A DNA stretch of 64,000 nucleotides from Diplolepis rosae (GCA_030998225.1 JAPYXD010000459.1:1240001-1304000); one strand, 5' to 3'; counted from the stretch's first letter, positions 11,618 through 24,039 are shown. Numbers and translations: made by a program. Notes: generated from the sequence alone by a model not told the origin.

Positions 11618-12371
11618 TGCCAACAATTTTAATTTGCATTAAAAATAGTAATTATAACCTAAGCAAGCAAAATCCATGCAACTTAATAATTATTTTGTTT
11701 TTTTGGTTTTTTTTTTCTTATAATAAATTCATTTAAAAAATAGAATAGAGCATGCGAATAGACCTTCCAGTACCGTCCTCACACAGAAGTCCTCTCCTGT
11801 CAGATTCGTGGAAAATGTGAATTGCGGAACGCACCACCTCAAAGGCACACAACCACAATTAATTCCAAAGGAAATCACAGAGTATAAATCCAATCGTGAG
11901 CCCTCGATGAAGAACGCACAGCACAACACACACATGCACGAAACCGAGAAGTTAAGGGTGAGTTTAAACCGGTAGAATTTGAATTTGGGAAAAATGTTCT
12001 TCTTCTTTTAATTCTACCGGTTTAAACTCACCCTTAACTTCTCGGTTTCGTGCATGTGTGTGTTGTGCTGTGCGTTCTTCATCGAGGGCTCACGATTGGA
12101 TTTATACTCTGTGATTTCCTTTGGAATTAATTGTGGTTGTGTGCCTTTGAGGTGGTGCGTTCCGCAATTCACATTTTCCACGAATCTGACAGGAGAGGAC
12201 TTCTGTGTGAGGACGGTACTGGAAGGTCTATTCGCATGCTCTATTCTATTTTTTAAATGAATTTATTATAAGAAAAAAAAAACCAAAAAAACAAAATAAT
12301 TATTAAGTTGCATGGATTTTGCTTGCTTAGGTTATAATTACTATTTTTAATGCAAATTAAAATTGTTGGCA

Positions 12372-12401
12372 CTGAAGAGGGCCCCCATTTGTGGCCGAAA
12401 C
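12372..12401 (+). other. Hammerhead-like core, right palindrome arm
   Basis: CTGA-A-GA fits the conserved C3-A9 box, a GGCC...GGCC hairpin (with one extra G) fits stem II, and GAAAC fits G12-A15.1. Flanking GGC/GCC and AAATTG/CAATTT could form stem I with an internal loop. Stem III would be only one or two pairs and the cleavage site is not canonical, so activity is doubtful. Confidence 0.4.
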
Positions 12402-12643
12402 GTTTGCCTTTACCAATTTCTATGATTATTATATAGAAAACTGCTTAAACATCTGACCCCATGCCAAAATAATTATCTCAGAATTACCACTGTGGGTCAA
12501 TAAAACAATGAACATGTACGGAAACATTTCACGATATAATAAAGGTTATGTTGTATCTAATGGACTTAACATTAATCACAAATATTACAAATAGGGATTC
12601 TCTAATCGGGGCCGGCCCCCAGATACAAATAGATTTTCCATAC

Positions 12644-14270
12644 TTAAGGGGGTCTCCTCATCAGTCAGCTTAAAAAAATCGATTTTTTGTTGTTGCTTCA
12701 ATCGTTAGAATTATTATCTGAAAATATTCTTGTACGGACCGGGTATAGCTGATTAACATCTCATGCCTGTAAGTTTCCTTTAATTTGATTTTTTTTCCTT
12801 CGAAAAACTTTAAAGCCCATTTTATGAAAACCATGTTTTTTGAAATTCCGTGCACGATTACAAAAAAACTATAAAAACTATGTATACAAGTAAAACACTG
12901 TTTTTTAGATAATTTAATTGTGCACAGACTGAATTAAATAAAATGTATTAAAAAATCTCTTTTTACAATGTTATTAACGCACTTACTGCTAAAAAAAGGC
13001 CGAAAAATCGAGTACTTTATTAAAAAAAGACTAAAATATTCAAATTTCAACTTTCAATAACCATAATAGACTATACTGTGTAGAGAAGCCTTCCTAATAA
13101 GGAAGTATTTTAATTTTTTGTTTCAGGTAAAAATTACAGGCTGAATTTTTCACGAAGTTTGAGTTGTATCGCTGTCCGTGATAACGGAACTCTACCTTAT
13201 TGATCATATCAACCTGTGTTTTAGAATCAACTTTTTAACGTTATTGAAATGGAGAAAAATGGAGATCATAAGAATATAAACGATTACTAAAAAACAGAAT
13301 TGATTACCAAACAATAAAAGAGAGTATTAAACAGTATAAAACTTATTCCCAAACTGTGCAACATTCTATTTTCTCATCTATTAGTCATTCCTGGTACTTA
13401 GTACACCGAAAAAAATTTGCCTAGTTAGGACAGGCGCCAACTTTGCAATCCTAGTTGAAATGACAAAGTTCAAGTTTAGTAAGAAAAACAAAGAAAGCAA
13501 GTTGATTTGACGGACAGATCCTTTCAGGCGCATGTATTAAACGTAACCAATAAACAACTTTACGTTTATGATCTACTAGAGCAAAATTTATATTGATAAA
13601 AGTGGATTTTAAAGAATTATTGACAAAAATAAATTTTTGTTTACACAGTGAAAAAGTAATAAATACAGAAGATATTCTTTTTACAGCGGAGTTTTGTAAT
13701 AACAGCATAGCAATATTAATTGAATTTAATTATTAATAGAACTAGAATTCTTTATTTCGCTGTAACAAAGTTTATATTGGTATGTTTAACTAAGTTTAAC
13801 TTAACTAGGTTAGATTTAACTATGGGTGATAGTTGACTCTCGGAAACAAAATTTTTTCGGTGTAGGTTCGTACATAGGTTCTTATGTAAAGATTTCCAGT
13901 AAGGAGTACATTTAAATAGCTGTTCGGATGCTTTGCATTCCAGACTATGGAGGTTTCAGTCAACTTTTATTATAAAAGCAATTTACGCCTTTTTCGGCTA
14001 CGGATATTCAATGTACCAATATTTTTCCAAATCATTTCAGTCGATTAAGTCGGTCATCAAAAGAGTGTATCACTAATCGTGATGATGGAACTCTACTGTA
14101 TCGACCTTATCAACCAGTGATTCAAAATGATTGTAACGTCATTTAAGAAAAGTTACAATTTTAATAAGATTTAAAACTTGAAAATATATTCTGTAAAAAA
14201 GGAACGTTTTTATTATTACCTAGTACAATAATTATGGTAAAAGATGCCAAGAATTATCTTCTTTTAATTT
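12644..14270. repeat. Diverged element with TTAAGGGGGTCTCC end
   Basis: It begins TTAAGGGGGTCTCCTCATC, and its first 500 bp or so resemble the intact element at 15101-15840. Two related blocks containing GGAACTCTAC and ATCAACC lie at about 13180-13245 and 14065-14140. The right TTAA end was not found. A 463-bp element at 13402-13864 interrupts it. Confidence 0.5.
13402..13864. mobile_element. TA-flanked non-autonomous element
   Basis: Ends ACACCGAAAAAAATTT and AAATTTTTTCGGTGT are inverted and bounded by TA. The interior is AT-rich. An 85-codon minus-strand frame at 13451-13708 has no recognisable domain. Confidence 0.7.
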
Positions 14271-14429
14271 TACAAGATATTGTCGCATTTAGTACTTTTA
14301 TTTTGTCGCCTTGGGTAAACAAGAAATCAGCTTTACGTATACGCTAGAGATAAGCTGACTTCTCAGCTCAAAATTTGTGTATGCGTTTACATTACAGGAA
14401 CACTTGTCGCACCAAACTGATACTGTACA

Positions 14430-14610
14430 GGCACTGTAAACAAATTCTCCTGTAATTTTACAATGCTGAAATGGAAGTTTATTATCATACGTAATGTAAT
14501 TTCATAACTCATGATGTATTGTAAGTTTACAACTGATGGTGGCGCAGTTTTATTTTAATACAGCAAATTCACCTCGACGTGAACTGTAATTTTACATTAC
14601 ATTTTGATGA
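14430..14610 (+). repeat. Repeat family shared with 25480-25660
   Basis: The segment around ATGATGTATTGTAAGTTTAC and CAACTGATGGTGGC matches, in opposite orientation, a segment at 25540-25625. TTACAAT/ATTGTAA motifs recur throughout. It is a moderately old dispersed repeat. Confidence 0.55.
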
Positions 14611-14624
14611 TAAAATTTTCTCAT

Positions 14625-14845
14625 TATATGGTTGATCCAATTTTTTAGTAATTCAACTAAAGAATTAGTTTAATGCAATCAATGATGGTTCGATTGAATA
14701 CGGTTTGGTTAAATCAAATGAATATTATAGTTTATTGAATCAAATTATGGTTGATTTTATCAAATGTTGTTCAACTTAACTAAAAATCTTGGTTCATTTA
14801 GAAGAATGATTTAGTTAAATTAAGTAAAGTTTTTTGGATGCTAGC
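14625..14845. repeat. TTGATTCAAC-rich repeat
   Basis: Many spaced copies of TTGATYCAA, GGTTRAATC and AACTTAACTAAA occur here. Related sequence is at about 16000-16130, 52900-53000 and 59800-60790. The next element (15101-15840) is also flanked by such sequence, which suggests insertion into this family. Confidence 0.5.
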
Positions 14846-15100
14846 TTCAGCGTGTAATGAAGAGGAGAAACTAGTTAATTAAAAGGATCCTGGTGTGAAG
14901 GATGTTAAGTATTGTTATTACATCGTCTCTAGTATGTTACGTAAACTTGTAACGTATGTAACCTATACAAAATCTTTAGAAAATATGTAAACTATGTTTT
15001 TTACTCACAATCAAAGCTCTAAAGGATCCTCCACTGATTTAAAAAAAAAAAAAAAATTGTTTTGCACGCTCAGAAAATTATTTGGTCAATCCAACCAAAA

Positions 15101-15840
15101 TTAAGGGGATCTCCTTATCCAGAATTTTCAAAAAATCGATTTTTGTTTTTTTTGTTTCAATCGATGGAACTATTATCAGAGAATATTGTCGCAAAATTTT
15201 ACAGTCCATATCGGAATAGTTTTGATGGTAGAGTTCCGAGCAGTGGCTCGCGCGGAGCGAGCGAAAGGTAGGTCTCAAAACTTTAAAGCGCGTTTTCTCG
15301 AAACCACATTTTTCAAAATTGCGTGCGCGATTAAAAAAGAACCATTAAAGCTATTATTATAAACATTCTTTTTATTTGTAGATAATTAAAATGCGGTTAT
15401 AGTGAACCTTTAATTCACATGATACAGCATTTATTTCTATTATATATAACGCATTTTCAACAAAAAAAAGGGCGAAAAATTTAATTTTTTTGAAAAGTAA
15501 CTTAAAAAATCAATTAAAAAAATGTTTTTGACAATTTTTTAGGTTCACTATAAGCGAAAGACTCTTCTGATTAAAAAAAAAAAAATATATGTGCGTTTCA
15601 GATGAAAACTTTGGACAATATCATGCACGCGATTTCAATTGTCCGTGGCGAGACGCTGCGCGGGATCTTCGATTAGTCCGAGATTTTTTGTTGTTTTCAA
15701 ATAAAAAAACTATTTTTACAAGTTCAGATATGTACCTAAATATATGCGGAAAATCGTTGACCTGTGTTTTTATTTTCTGCTTAAAAAAAAATTAGGAAAA
15801 AGTACCTTTTTTTTGGTTCTGGATAAGGAGACCCCCTTAA
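15101..15840. mobile_element. TTAA-flanked element, GGGGATCTCCTTATCC family
   Basis: The left end TTAAGGGGATCTCCTTATCC and right end GGATAAGGAGACCCCCTTAA are inverted and TTAA-bounded, 740 bp apart. Inner CGATTTTTGTTTTT and related runs recur at 12660-12690. No transposase frame is present. A diverged relative starts at 12644. Confidence 0.75.
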
Positions 15841-18785
15841 GTTGGATCAGCTAGAGAATTTGACTATTACCCGGTGCTGAAATCAAAAGATCTAGCCCCA
15901 GTCGGATCATGTCTTTCATCCCTAATTTGGGATTTCCGATCTGGCCCTGACCGGGGCCATGACCAAATTTCTGCATACGGGATGCAGTTCATCAAATTTT
16001 GCTTGATTTAACTAAATCTTGTTTAAAGTTAGTTCAATAAATCTTACTCAATTCAAAATTATTATGTGTATATATTATAATAATAATTAAATATTGTATA
16101 AATTAGTCTAGTCAAAATGGTTTGATTGTATGAAATAATTGTTTCATTTGATGCAAAAACATTTTTTTCGAAAAGCAGTGGAGGATCCTTTAAAGTCTCC
16201 AATGCAGGAAAAAATTCATTTTACTCTTTCCCTTATCGATTATATGAACATGTCAACATTCTTTTCCAGTACAGGTTCCTGAATAAAAACATGTCGAAGT
16301 TCATTTGCGTTTCAATGAACGATCCTGTACAAGATACTGTGCAAGACCCTTTGAGATTCATTCAAGTAAAAATTCATTTTTACTTGCTTTTTTTTTATGT
16401 CAAAAGCAAGCTATTAAATATTTTTTATTAAAACCCACTTTCTACCACTCTCTGAAACTAAAATATTGAAAGTGACTAATGAAGAGAAAAATTATTATTG
16501 AATTTGCATAATTTGTATCCAAGAAATAATTTGATTAAGAATATTAATAGTTTATTTTGAAAAAAGATTTGAAATTTCAAAAAGCTTATCTAACAATTTC
16601 TTATCCAAAAAATTGTCTTTCTATAATTACTTTATGTATGATTAGATATAAAAATGCAGGCTTATTTCATTTCATTTCTAACAACATGGATAGTAAACAA
16701 GGTCATAAAAAGCGAAAAAGAGAAATGAAGTTTTTTCTGAAAGAAATTCTATAATATTCTAGTAGAAGAAATATTTGGAAGTAATTGTTCAAAAATAATT
16801 TGAAGGCTTTACATTTACTACCTAATTTTAGTTTTTAAAAAATTTAAAATTTAAAATAAAATCGATTTTAGAAGAATGAATTATCAAATTTCAATGGATC
16901 AAAATTTTATTAATTAATGTCCTTAAACAACTGAATTTTTTAAATCAGATTCAATAGATATTTCAAATTCAAAAGGAAATTCCATTTACTTAAGGTTTTA
17001 TCACCCTTAATAAATACATTCTTATAATACTGGCGCTTCGCGCTCAATTTTCTGTATACATTTCTGTAACTTCCTGATAAATTATATGAATTTAATAATT
17101 TATTTTCTTCCAAATATCTCATAAAGGAAAAAAAAATCGTACACTTTATTTAAGCAAATAATTTTCCATTTCTAGGTTTTTTTCGTATCTCGCATATTTT
17201 GGTTAAAAAATGAAATTTTTCTACATAGCGGGTCAAAAGGTAAATTTTTTGCCCCCCGGCGGGGCAAACAAATCCGTTTTTTGAAATCCAAGTGGAAAAA
17301 AAATCGTATGCAGCTTAAACAAATTGTACGAGAAAGAAGAGGGTCATACTCGGATTCTCGCATAATTTGGTCATTCCTGCTTGTTCCTACAATAACTAAA
17401 AGCAAGACGTAATAAATCGATCATCAGATGTCATCTACTTTGACGTTGCATTAGGTTGGTTTTTTTTTCAATTTTCGAAATCTCATAGTTCCTATGCAAA
17501 TGGTGCAGAAAGTAGTATGTCTAACTCTTCTAATTTTGATTTAATCAAAAAATGTGACAAGGTTAATTGATAGAGATTTATGAGCACTATCAGAAACCTT
17601 CATTGCAATTTTTGATTATTTCAAAAACACAAAAAATTCTTTTATTTTCACAATTTTGGTCGGATGTGGCTGATTAAAGAACTTGTCCTTGCATTTGGGC
17701 TCCGATAAATTATGCAAATGCTCAATTCAATCCGATAATTCTATCGAGAGTTATCGTGCACACGACATACATACTACTATACAGACTACAGACAGAGAGT
17801 TTTATAAAAACCGTTTTTTCTGACTCAGGGGTTCTCAAAACGTAAAGATTTGATACAAATTTCCAGTTATTTTTCACATGAAACCAATACCTTCTTATTC
17901 ATGATGAAGTTCTATATAATGTTAACTATGAAGAAATTCAAACCAATATTTTTAACGAATTTTACCTTCACAACCCTACGACGCTTGAGGTGAAATCGAT
18001 TTTTCGGAAAAATTATTCTCATCTCGAAACGAAGCGTTTTCGCACAGAGGAAAAACGTCTAAATTGTCTCCACATCTTGTCATTTCACTCAAAAAATTTT
18101 ACATGGATGATTTGAAATGGAAACGTCCAATAGGGTAAAATTTGCGGAGTGCCTCTCTTGAAAGAAATGAATTCGTCTTTTATTTCAGAAGCGTTTAAAC
18201 TAGCAGAAAGGCAGGGTTTTGAATTAGAGAAGAGGCGGATGACGTCGATGTGTTTCCTGGAGGCATTGGAGGTGTTGGGGATGTCAAGGGTGGTTGGATG
18301 TTGCAGAAACGACGACGAAGGGAAGGTGGATCACCATGCGTTATTAATGGATGCGATTACTTGGCAAAACTTGCGCCTTTGTTGTTAGGTATCGCCTCCC
18401 CATTTCACCCTTCCCTTCCTTTTCCTTTCCTTTCCTTCCCTCCAACCACTTCCCCCTCCTCATAAACCTTACCATTCGCGTCCTCCACCTCCAACTCCAC
18501 CACCCTCGTCTTCCCCACTGGATCTATACTCAGGCGCATTCCCTTTACACCTGCACGCCCGTCTAACTTATGCATGGGATCCTCCCACAGAAACAATGCA
18601 CTCGCTTTTTTATGGCTCCTCACCGTCACATGACATGGAATCGGGCATTTTATGATGCTCCGAGGTCGACTTTCGAATCCGCGTATGAATGACAATACTC
18701 ATATTCCACTCCCGGAAACAAGTGAAATATATAATAACTTCAATTCATTTCATTTTTAATAGCTAATGTAAATTAAGCTCTTACT
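15841..18785. other. No gene seen; mixed repeat and intergenic DNA
   Basis: TTGATTCAAC-type repeat continues to about 16130. After that there are short frames only. The GC-richer patch at 18140-18700 keeps overlapping frames open on both strands, with CT-rich low-complexity sequence (18400-18470) on the plus strand. No domain is recognised. Confidence 0.4.
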
Positions 18786-19402
18786 ACACTGGGAAAAAAA
18801 AACCGTCAGGTTATACGGAAAATTCCGTTGCATTGACAGGAAGGAGCATCGGCGCCTTTACAACGTTAGGTTAACGTGCCGCCACCGCCAATGTAGCGTT
18901 GAAAACTCACGTTAATCCAGCTATGTCAGTCCCGTCAATTCACCCGGAATGCTAACGCTGGAACGCCGTGTGATTTGAAAATATTACACGATGACGCAAT
19001 TTCATATCCATAATGAAATTGGCAGTGCTTTGCTTTTAAATACCAATATACACTGGGAAAAAAACATGGTGAAATCAACAGGAAGGAGCCCTGTCGCCAA
19101 TTTCACGTTGGCGTAGCGTTGCTCTCCCGGTGAATCACCGGTGCTATTCAACGTTGCAGACGGTAGAGCCAACGTAAAATCACCCAAAAATGATCAGCTG
19201 TAGCAATACTCACGATTTTTCTTTTCAATTCTTTTGTTTTCCTGATAAATGTTTTCCTAATTATATATTGGTATTTAAAAGCAAAGCACTGCCAATTTCA
19301 TTATGGATATGAAATTGCGTCATCGTGTAATATTTTCAAATCACACGGCGTCCCAGCGCTAACATTTCCGGTGAATTGACGGGGCTGACATAGCTGGATT
19401 AA
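18786..19402. mobile_element. Nested CACTGGGAAAAAA elements and TTAA hairpin
   Basis: Two CACTGGGAAAAAAA starts (about 18787 and 19051) each lead to CAGGAAGGAGC, so two copies of one family are present. The sequence around the second copy is an inverted repeat with arms of about 140 bp: TTAATCCAGCTATGTCAG at 18912 mirrors CTGACATAGCTGGATTAA ending at 19402. One TTAA-bounded hairpin therefore seems to have received a related insertion in its centre. Confidence 0.6.
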
Positions 19403-19990
19403 GGGGGTATTCTAGTCTAGTTACAAATTTTGGGTGTTTTTTAAATTCTATAAAAAAAAACTAAAAATATTTTTTCGATCCATTTTTTTATGAGATATTT
19501 ATTAATATTTTAACAATACAAAAAAAAATTAAAAATTAAAAAAATTTGAAAATTGACAAAGTTACAGGCTGGTGAAGTGGCGGGGGTGAAAAAAAGGGTG
19601 CCTCCATATTGACACGATTCCAACCCTTCTGGTGATCTAAAAAAAAAAATAAAATAGATTCTTAATGAGTAAGAATATCGCTATCGCCTGAACTAGGGAA
19701 AAAAACAAAAAAAAAAATTTCACAAAATGGCGACTGTTTGAAAAAAAAGTTTGTTTTTGCCCTGTTTTTTATAAAGTTTAAAATTTTTTAAAAATAGTAA
19801 AAATCAAAATTTTCACATAATCCTAGTTCAAACGATAGAGGGATATATAAAGAAGGTCCACGCCAAATTTCAAGTTAATCGGTTCATTAGAACATGAGAA
19901 ATCATGTCAAACGTGTTGGAAAAAGTAGTTTCGAGAAAAACGCGTTTAAAGATTTGAGAAAAATTGCAGGCAGTTTTTACTCACATTTCG
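19399..19990 (-). repeat. Terminal non-coding part of a transposon
   Basis: It starts TTAAGGGGGTATTCTAG on the plus strand and is very A/T-homopolymeric. It lies directly downstream (minus strand) of the Mutator-like C-terminus, so it probably is that element's 3' untranslated end. The right-hand terminus was not found. Confidence 0.4.
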
Positions 19991-20285
19991 TTAATCGGCG
20001 ATTCCTGCTCCATACATTGGACCTTCCTCTTGTTCAAATAGATCTTCTTCTTCGCTTCTTTCTGCTAGACGAGCAGTTCTAGCTTCCTTAGAAGCATCAG
20101 AAGCTCGTACTTCGGAGCGGCGTATCCGAGTTTCGTCCCGTTTGCTAGCGAACGCATGGGCTTCTGGACCAATTGTAATTCCCATGACGCCCATTATTTT
20201 CAAAATTGGTAAAAAGCCTTCATTGAAAATGCAAACTGCTAAATAATTTGCAATTTCAATTGTCTTCTTTCCTGCATGAATGTGT
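19991..20285 (-). pseudogene. C-terminus of an insect Mutator-like transposase protein
   Basis: A minus-strand frame runs from about 20285 to the stop at 19991. It reads AGKKTIEIANYLAVCIFNEG, then a charged coiled-coil-like stretch, and ends EEGPMYGAGIAD. From memory, this pattern (GxKTxEIA..LAV.IFNEG, a charged region, YGxGIAD at the end) is the C-terminus of transposon proteins of arthropods carrying a Mutator-like transposase domain; no search was run. The catalytic part is missing. At its upstream side the frame abuts a mariner fragment in another frame, so the gene is broken. Only a 3' fragment of roughly 95 codons remains. Confidence 0.55.
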
Positions 20286-20289
20286 CTGG

Positions 20290-21150
20290 AGAATACGGTG
20301 GATGCGGAAGCGATTCAAAACCCAATTCATGCTTTTTTACCTGTGCAATGTTCGATGTGTGAAATAGTGCATTGTCATCATGAAAAAGGATTTTTTCTTC
20401 TTCAAATGTGGCCGTTTCTTCCTGATTACGTGAACCAATCGATCCAATAATCCAGCATAATATGTTCTATTAATTGTCCTCCCTTTCTCAAGGTAGACGA
20501 TTAAGATTACTCTATGTGCATCCCAAAAAACACTAGCCATAGCTTTCCCAACCGATTGTTCCGTTTTCGAACGCTTTGGTGCACTTTCACCAGGTTTAAC
20601 CCACAGTTTTCAACCTTATTCACGTGATTCCGGGGTATTTTGCTCCGAAGTGGTCAGACGAATGTGCTTTTGCTCGATTGTAAGTAATCGCGGCACTCAT
20701 CTTGCACAGAGCTTTCTCATGCACAAATGTGTATGCAAAATATTGACCACACGCTCAGTTGAGATGGATACGATCTCAGCTATCTCAAGCACTTTCACTT
20801 TCGGGTAATTCAAAACAATTTTCTGTGCTCATACAACCTCAACAAAATTCGGTGAATAACTTCTGAACCATTCCATACAACGGAGCAGAGTACGAGCAAT
20901 ATTTATCGAGCTTGGCCTTGCTTTCTGAAAAGATTTTTCCACGAAAAATGTAGTGGTGATTCAACACACGAAATTTACTTTTTTCTATGTTTGCAAAAAA
21001 TTCGGAGGTTGTTTGCTTGCAGACACTGTAACTTGTAAACTAATGAATGGATTTGGCTTAAATTTTGACAAAAGAGGTTTGAAGGATGAAACCTGTCAAC
21101 AATTATAGACGGTTTATTAGTGGCGACCTCTCATAGAAATATCACGTCAA
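20290..21150 (-). pseudogene. Truncated, frameshifted mariner transposase
   Basis: Minus-strand translation gives the mariner (DD34D, Tc1/mariner superfamily) core: WVKPGESAPKRSK, then MASVFWDAHRVILIVYLEKG, then LLDRL and KKRPHL. A one-base frameshift in an A-run (about 20395-20400) moves the reading into HDDNALFHTS and HELGFESLPHPPYSPD. The second catalytic Asp is present. The third, expected four residues after SPD+L in the family, is lost because the sequence changes to the Mutator-like fragment at about 20290. Stops occur upstream of the WVKPGE block. It is a dead copy whose 5' half (20600-21150) is too decayed to read cleanly. Confidence 0.8.
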
Positions 21151-21159
21151 TATCAAACA

Positions 21160-23540
21160 CCCTACGAGATGTAAGATAAATGAGATAAGCTCTATTTAGC
21201 AATTTCATTTTCTCGATTTCAGTTAAGTATCCATTCAGAATATTTAATTTTTTAATAAACACTCTTCCAAGTGTTTCACTATAAGAAGTTATTTAGAAAA
21301 TCAGTCAGTGAAAATTTATACATAAAATCCCTCTTAGAAGTGAATGGATATAATATCTAGCCATTTGAATTTTTTCCTTTTTTCAAGATTAAAATGAAAT
21401 GGCAAAATGTATTTAAATGTCTTCTTCGCTATCCATACTGATCTATTTCTATCCCTTCTTCAATCTATATTACAGCTTTATTTTTTTAAACCTTAATTTT
21501 TCTGTTTTTATCTATATATTTTGAATTCTTTCTGTATTTACGATAATCATTTTATATCCTTTGCCTATCCATGCCAATTATTTTCTTTCCTTTTAACAAT
21601 TTATTTATTCAATCCCTTTCTTTCTATCCAAGTCCGTTCTTTGTCTAATCATTTCAATTCCTTTCTATCTATTTCACAATCTACTACTGCGTTTATATTC
21701 TTCGATTCCAATCTTTCTATTCATTGAAATAAGAAGACGAAGGATAGATTTATATTGAATGATGAGAATTGCTATAAAGGAATAGAAAAGGATTCAGATG
21801 GATAGGAAAAATATTGACATGGTTACAAATATAGAAATTGAAAAAGATTAAATTTTAATATAGACATTTTTAGGAAAAAAGAAGGAGAAAAATATGAATA
21901 GCTAAATATACTTTTTTTCGCCTTGAAATTTATCTTATCTATCTCTATTGAGGCCCAGAATAGACCATCCAGGCTCATCTTGCCATTTTTATACTCTCTA
22001 ATTCGGAATGAATTGAATTTCTGTTTTATGGCTGTATCATATAAGAAATCTCTATATTTTAACTAAAACACTATCTATAGGGAAAGCTAAGTATACAATA
22101 TTTTATTGAATTGAAGCTTTTTTTAATATGTCTATCGACTAGCCAATCAGAGTATTAGATACATTTATAGATAGTTTCAGAATAGCTACACTCTATATGA
22201 CCAGCCTGAAATTTAGCTTAGACTGGTTTGTATTGTGTGCAAATCAGCCTAGCTAGGATGAAGGGATGAAGAATAGTAGGATGAAACACCACACCACACA
22301 TGCTCTACGTTTCCACAACTTAGCTTTATTAGTACCTGGTGGCCACACCAGAACACAGTTCAACTGGCCAAACCTTAGCCTAACTGATGAAAAACTTAAT
22401 AATGAGCCTGGTCATTTTCCAACCAGTTGCCACCACTCTGAGTCCAGAGAACAAGCTTGAATTTAACTTATTAATAGGATACTGGTCAGTCTGAAAAAAA
22501 ATCCTAGTCGAGATCGAGTTAGGCTTTATATATTTTTTATATTATTGAATATACATTATTATTGTCTGATAGGGCACTTGTCAGATTTCTTAGACTTGAA
22601 ACTGTGGATTGGGCCCTATTAGAATCGCCTTTTACATAAGGATAAAATAGGGAAAATTTGACACGGAACCATGGTGGAAATCTGTCTAGTTGTCGGACCA
22701 AATCGAGGCAGGTTAATTTAGATTAAGAGAAGCTTTGACTGGTAAACCCAGCCAGATTTCTTTGTCGCTTTCTTCTAAATCTGATTTGTTTTCTGACCAG
22801 TTCTGTCCAGTTTCCTTTAGTTTTTACTATTTTTCCGCTTCCGTGCTAATCCCCGATAAAACTCCATAAAGTCCTAGTGAGTCATAATTCCCTAGGAATA
22901 TTAAGCTAAATTTTCTCACCAGATCTAGAAAGTCTTTCTGGTCAAAAATTATTCAAATCAAATAAATTTTCTGCTATTTCGGTCAGGAGAAAATGCAATC
23001 TAGTTATGTGCAGTTTCTGATAGCGAACCTATATCTGCATCCAGACTGGTCAGCACTGATCAAGTATATCTAGGCTATTCCTGAAGAGGCCTAAGCAAGT
23101 AATTTAGTACAACTTGAGAGATTACGGCTAGGGGATATTCTCGTCTATTTATATATACAGAAATCGAGAATATAAGGTGATATTAGAGATTGGTGTCAAA
23201 TTCCCAGCTGGTATCTGTAATGGAACTAGACAGTAAAAATAACTAATTAGTTATATAGTAGCAGTGTATATAACGTCAGAATAATCTGATATGACTAAGC
23301 AGTCTTGCCATGCAAATATCAATTCTAGTTTGCCAACAAACATGTTCCTAACAAAAAAAAGCAACATTTTACTAAAATTGTTGTAGCTAATATTCAAATA
23401 TTTGAATGACAAGTATCTAATGAGTAAAACAAGTTAGTGTCAAAATTATAAAAATTTGCATTGATTTTTAAATCTCTGAAATGAGAGTTTGATTTAAGTG
23501 TAAATTTCTCAGTGACAGATCAGCCTTCATGAATGATTTC
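21160..23540. other. No gene seen; AT-rich then CCAGACTGGTC-rich repeat
   Basis: 21160-22190 is AT-rich without features. At 22190-23110 short GACTGGT/ACCAG motifs recur on both strands, which suggests an old dispersed element, but its ends are not clear. No supported coding region. Confidence 0.35.
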
Positions 23541-24039
23541 CTAAGGAATCCTGTCGTTGAATTTAATCCGTGTCGCTTCTATGGTGAAGTCACGTGGGAG
23601 AATCTCGATGCGGGGAGTGACTGTCATTGGCATTCCTAAGTGCCGGATCGGTTCAGGACGATTTCGAGTCGTCAAATAAGAAGAAGAACCGGTCGACTCT
23701 GAAATGGATGTGGTTGGCAGTCGAGGCACTCCATCACAGTCTGAAAGCAAGTCACCTCCTGGTACCGGACAAATAATCCATCGCCTTATATTACATGTCT
23801 TAAAACCCATAGTATATACAGTATACAGTATATATAAATGGCCCCTTCACCAGGGAGGGTCAAACGCCTGGGTCAGCGTCACGTCGAGTGTGAAACTAGG
23901 GATTTCCACGTCCAGTTATCCTACGAACGAAATAAACAAAGAATCAATCCCAGGATTCATGTCCAGAGCTAATCCAGAAAAAAGATTGCCGGATTTAAGG
24001 AAAAACTCAATTTCTCCATTCAACAATTTCTTCAACTAG
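23541..24039. other. Unassigned island with open frames on both strands
   Basis: The minus strand is open from 23810 to a TAG at 23541. Its translation has a non-repetitive, protein-like composition (for example RNRPEPIRHLGMPMTVTPRI), with possible splice acceptors CTTTCAG or TACCAG upstream. The plus strand is open from 23704 to 24039. I recognise neither product. It could be the terminal exon of an unknown minus-strand gene, a gene fragment or a retrocopy. The base composition is clearly less AT-rich than its flanks. Confidence 0.3.

Larger units (their letters stand above)
11501..12488. mobile_element. 988-bp near-perfect palindrome with hammerhead-like arms
   Basis: The left arm 11501-11979 and right arm 12010-12488 are almost perfect inverted repeats of 479 bp around a 30-bp centre. 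Each arm, read from the centre outward, holds a 68-codon frame (12054-12260 on plus, 11729-11935 on minus), an AT-rich stretch, a hammerhead-like motif and a CCAAAATAAT end. A decayed tail of the same type lies at 2301-2445. It is best read as two head-to-head copies of one element, possibly Penelope-like. No reverse transcriptase or endonuclease remains. Confidence 0.8.

Noticed and set aside
12054..12260. 68-codon frame in each palindrome arm as a conserved gene pair
   Set aside because: The two copies are identical only because the arms are. No domain is recognised, so duplication does not show coding constraint.
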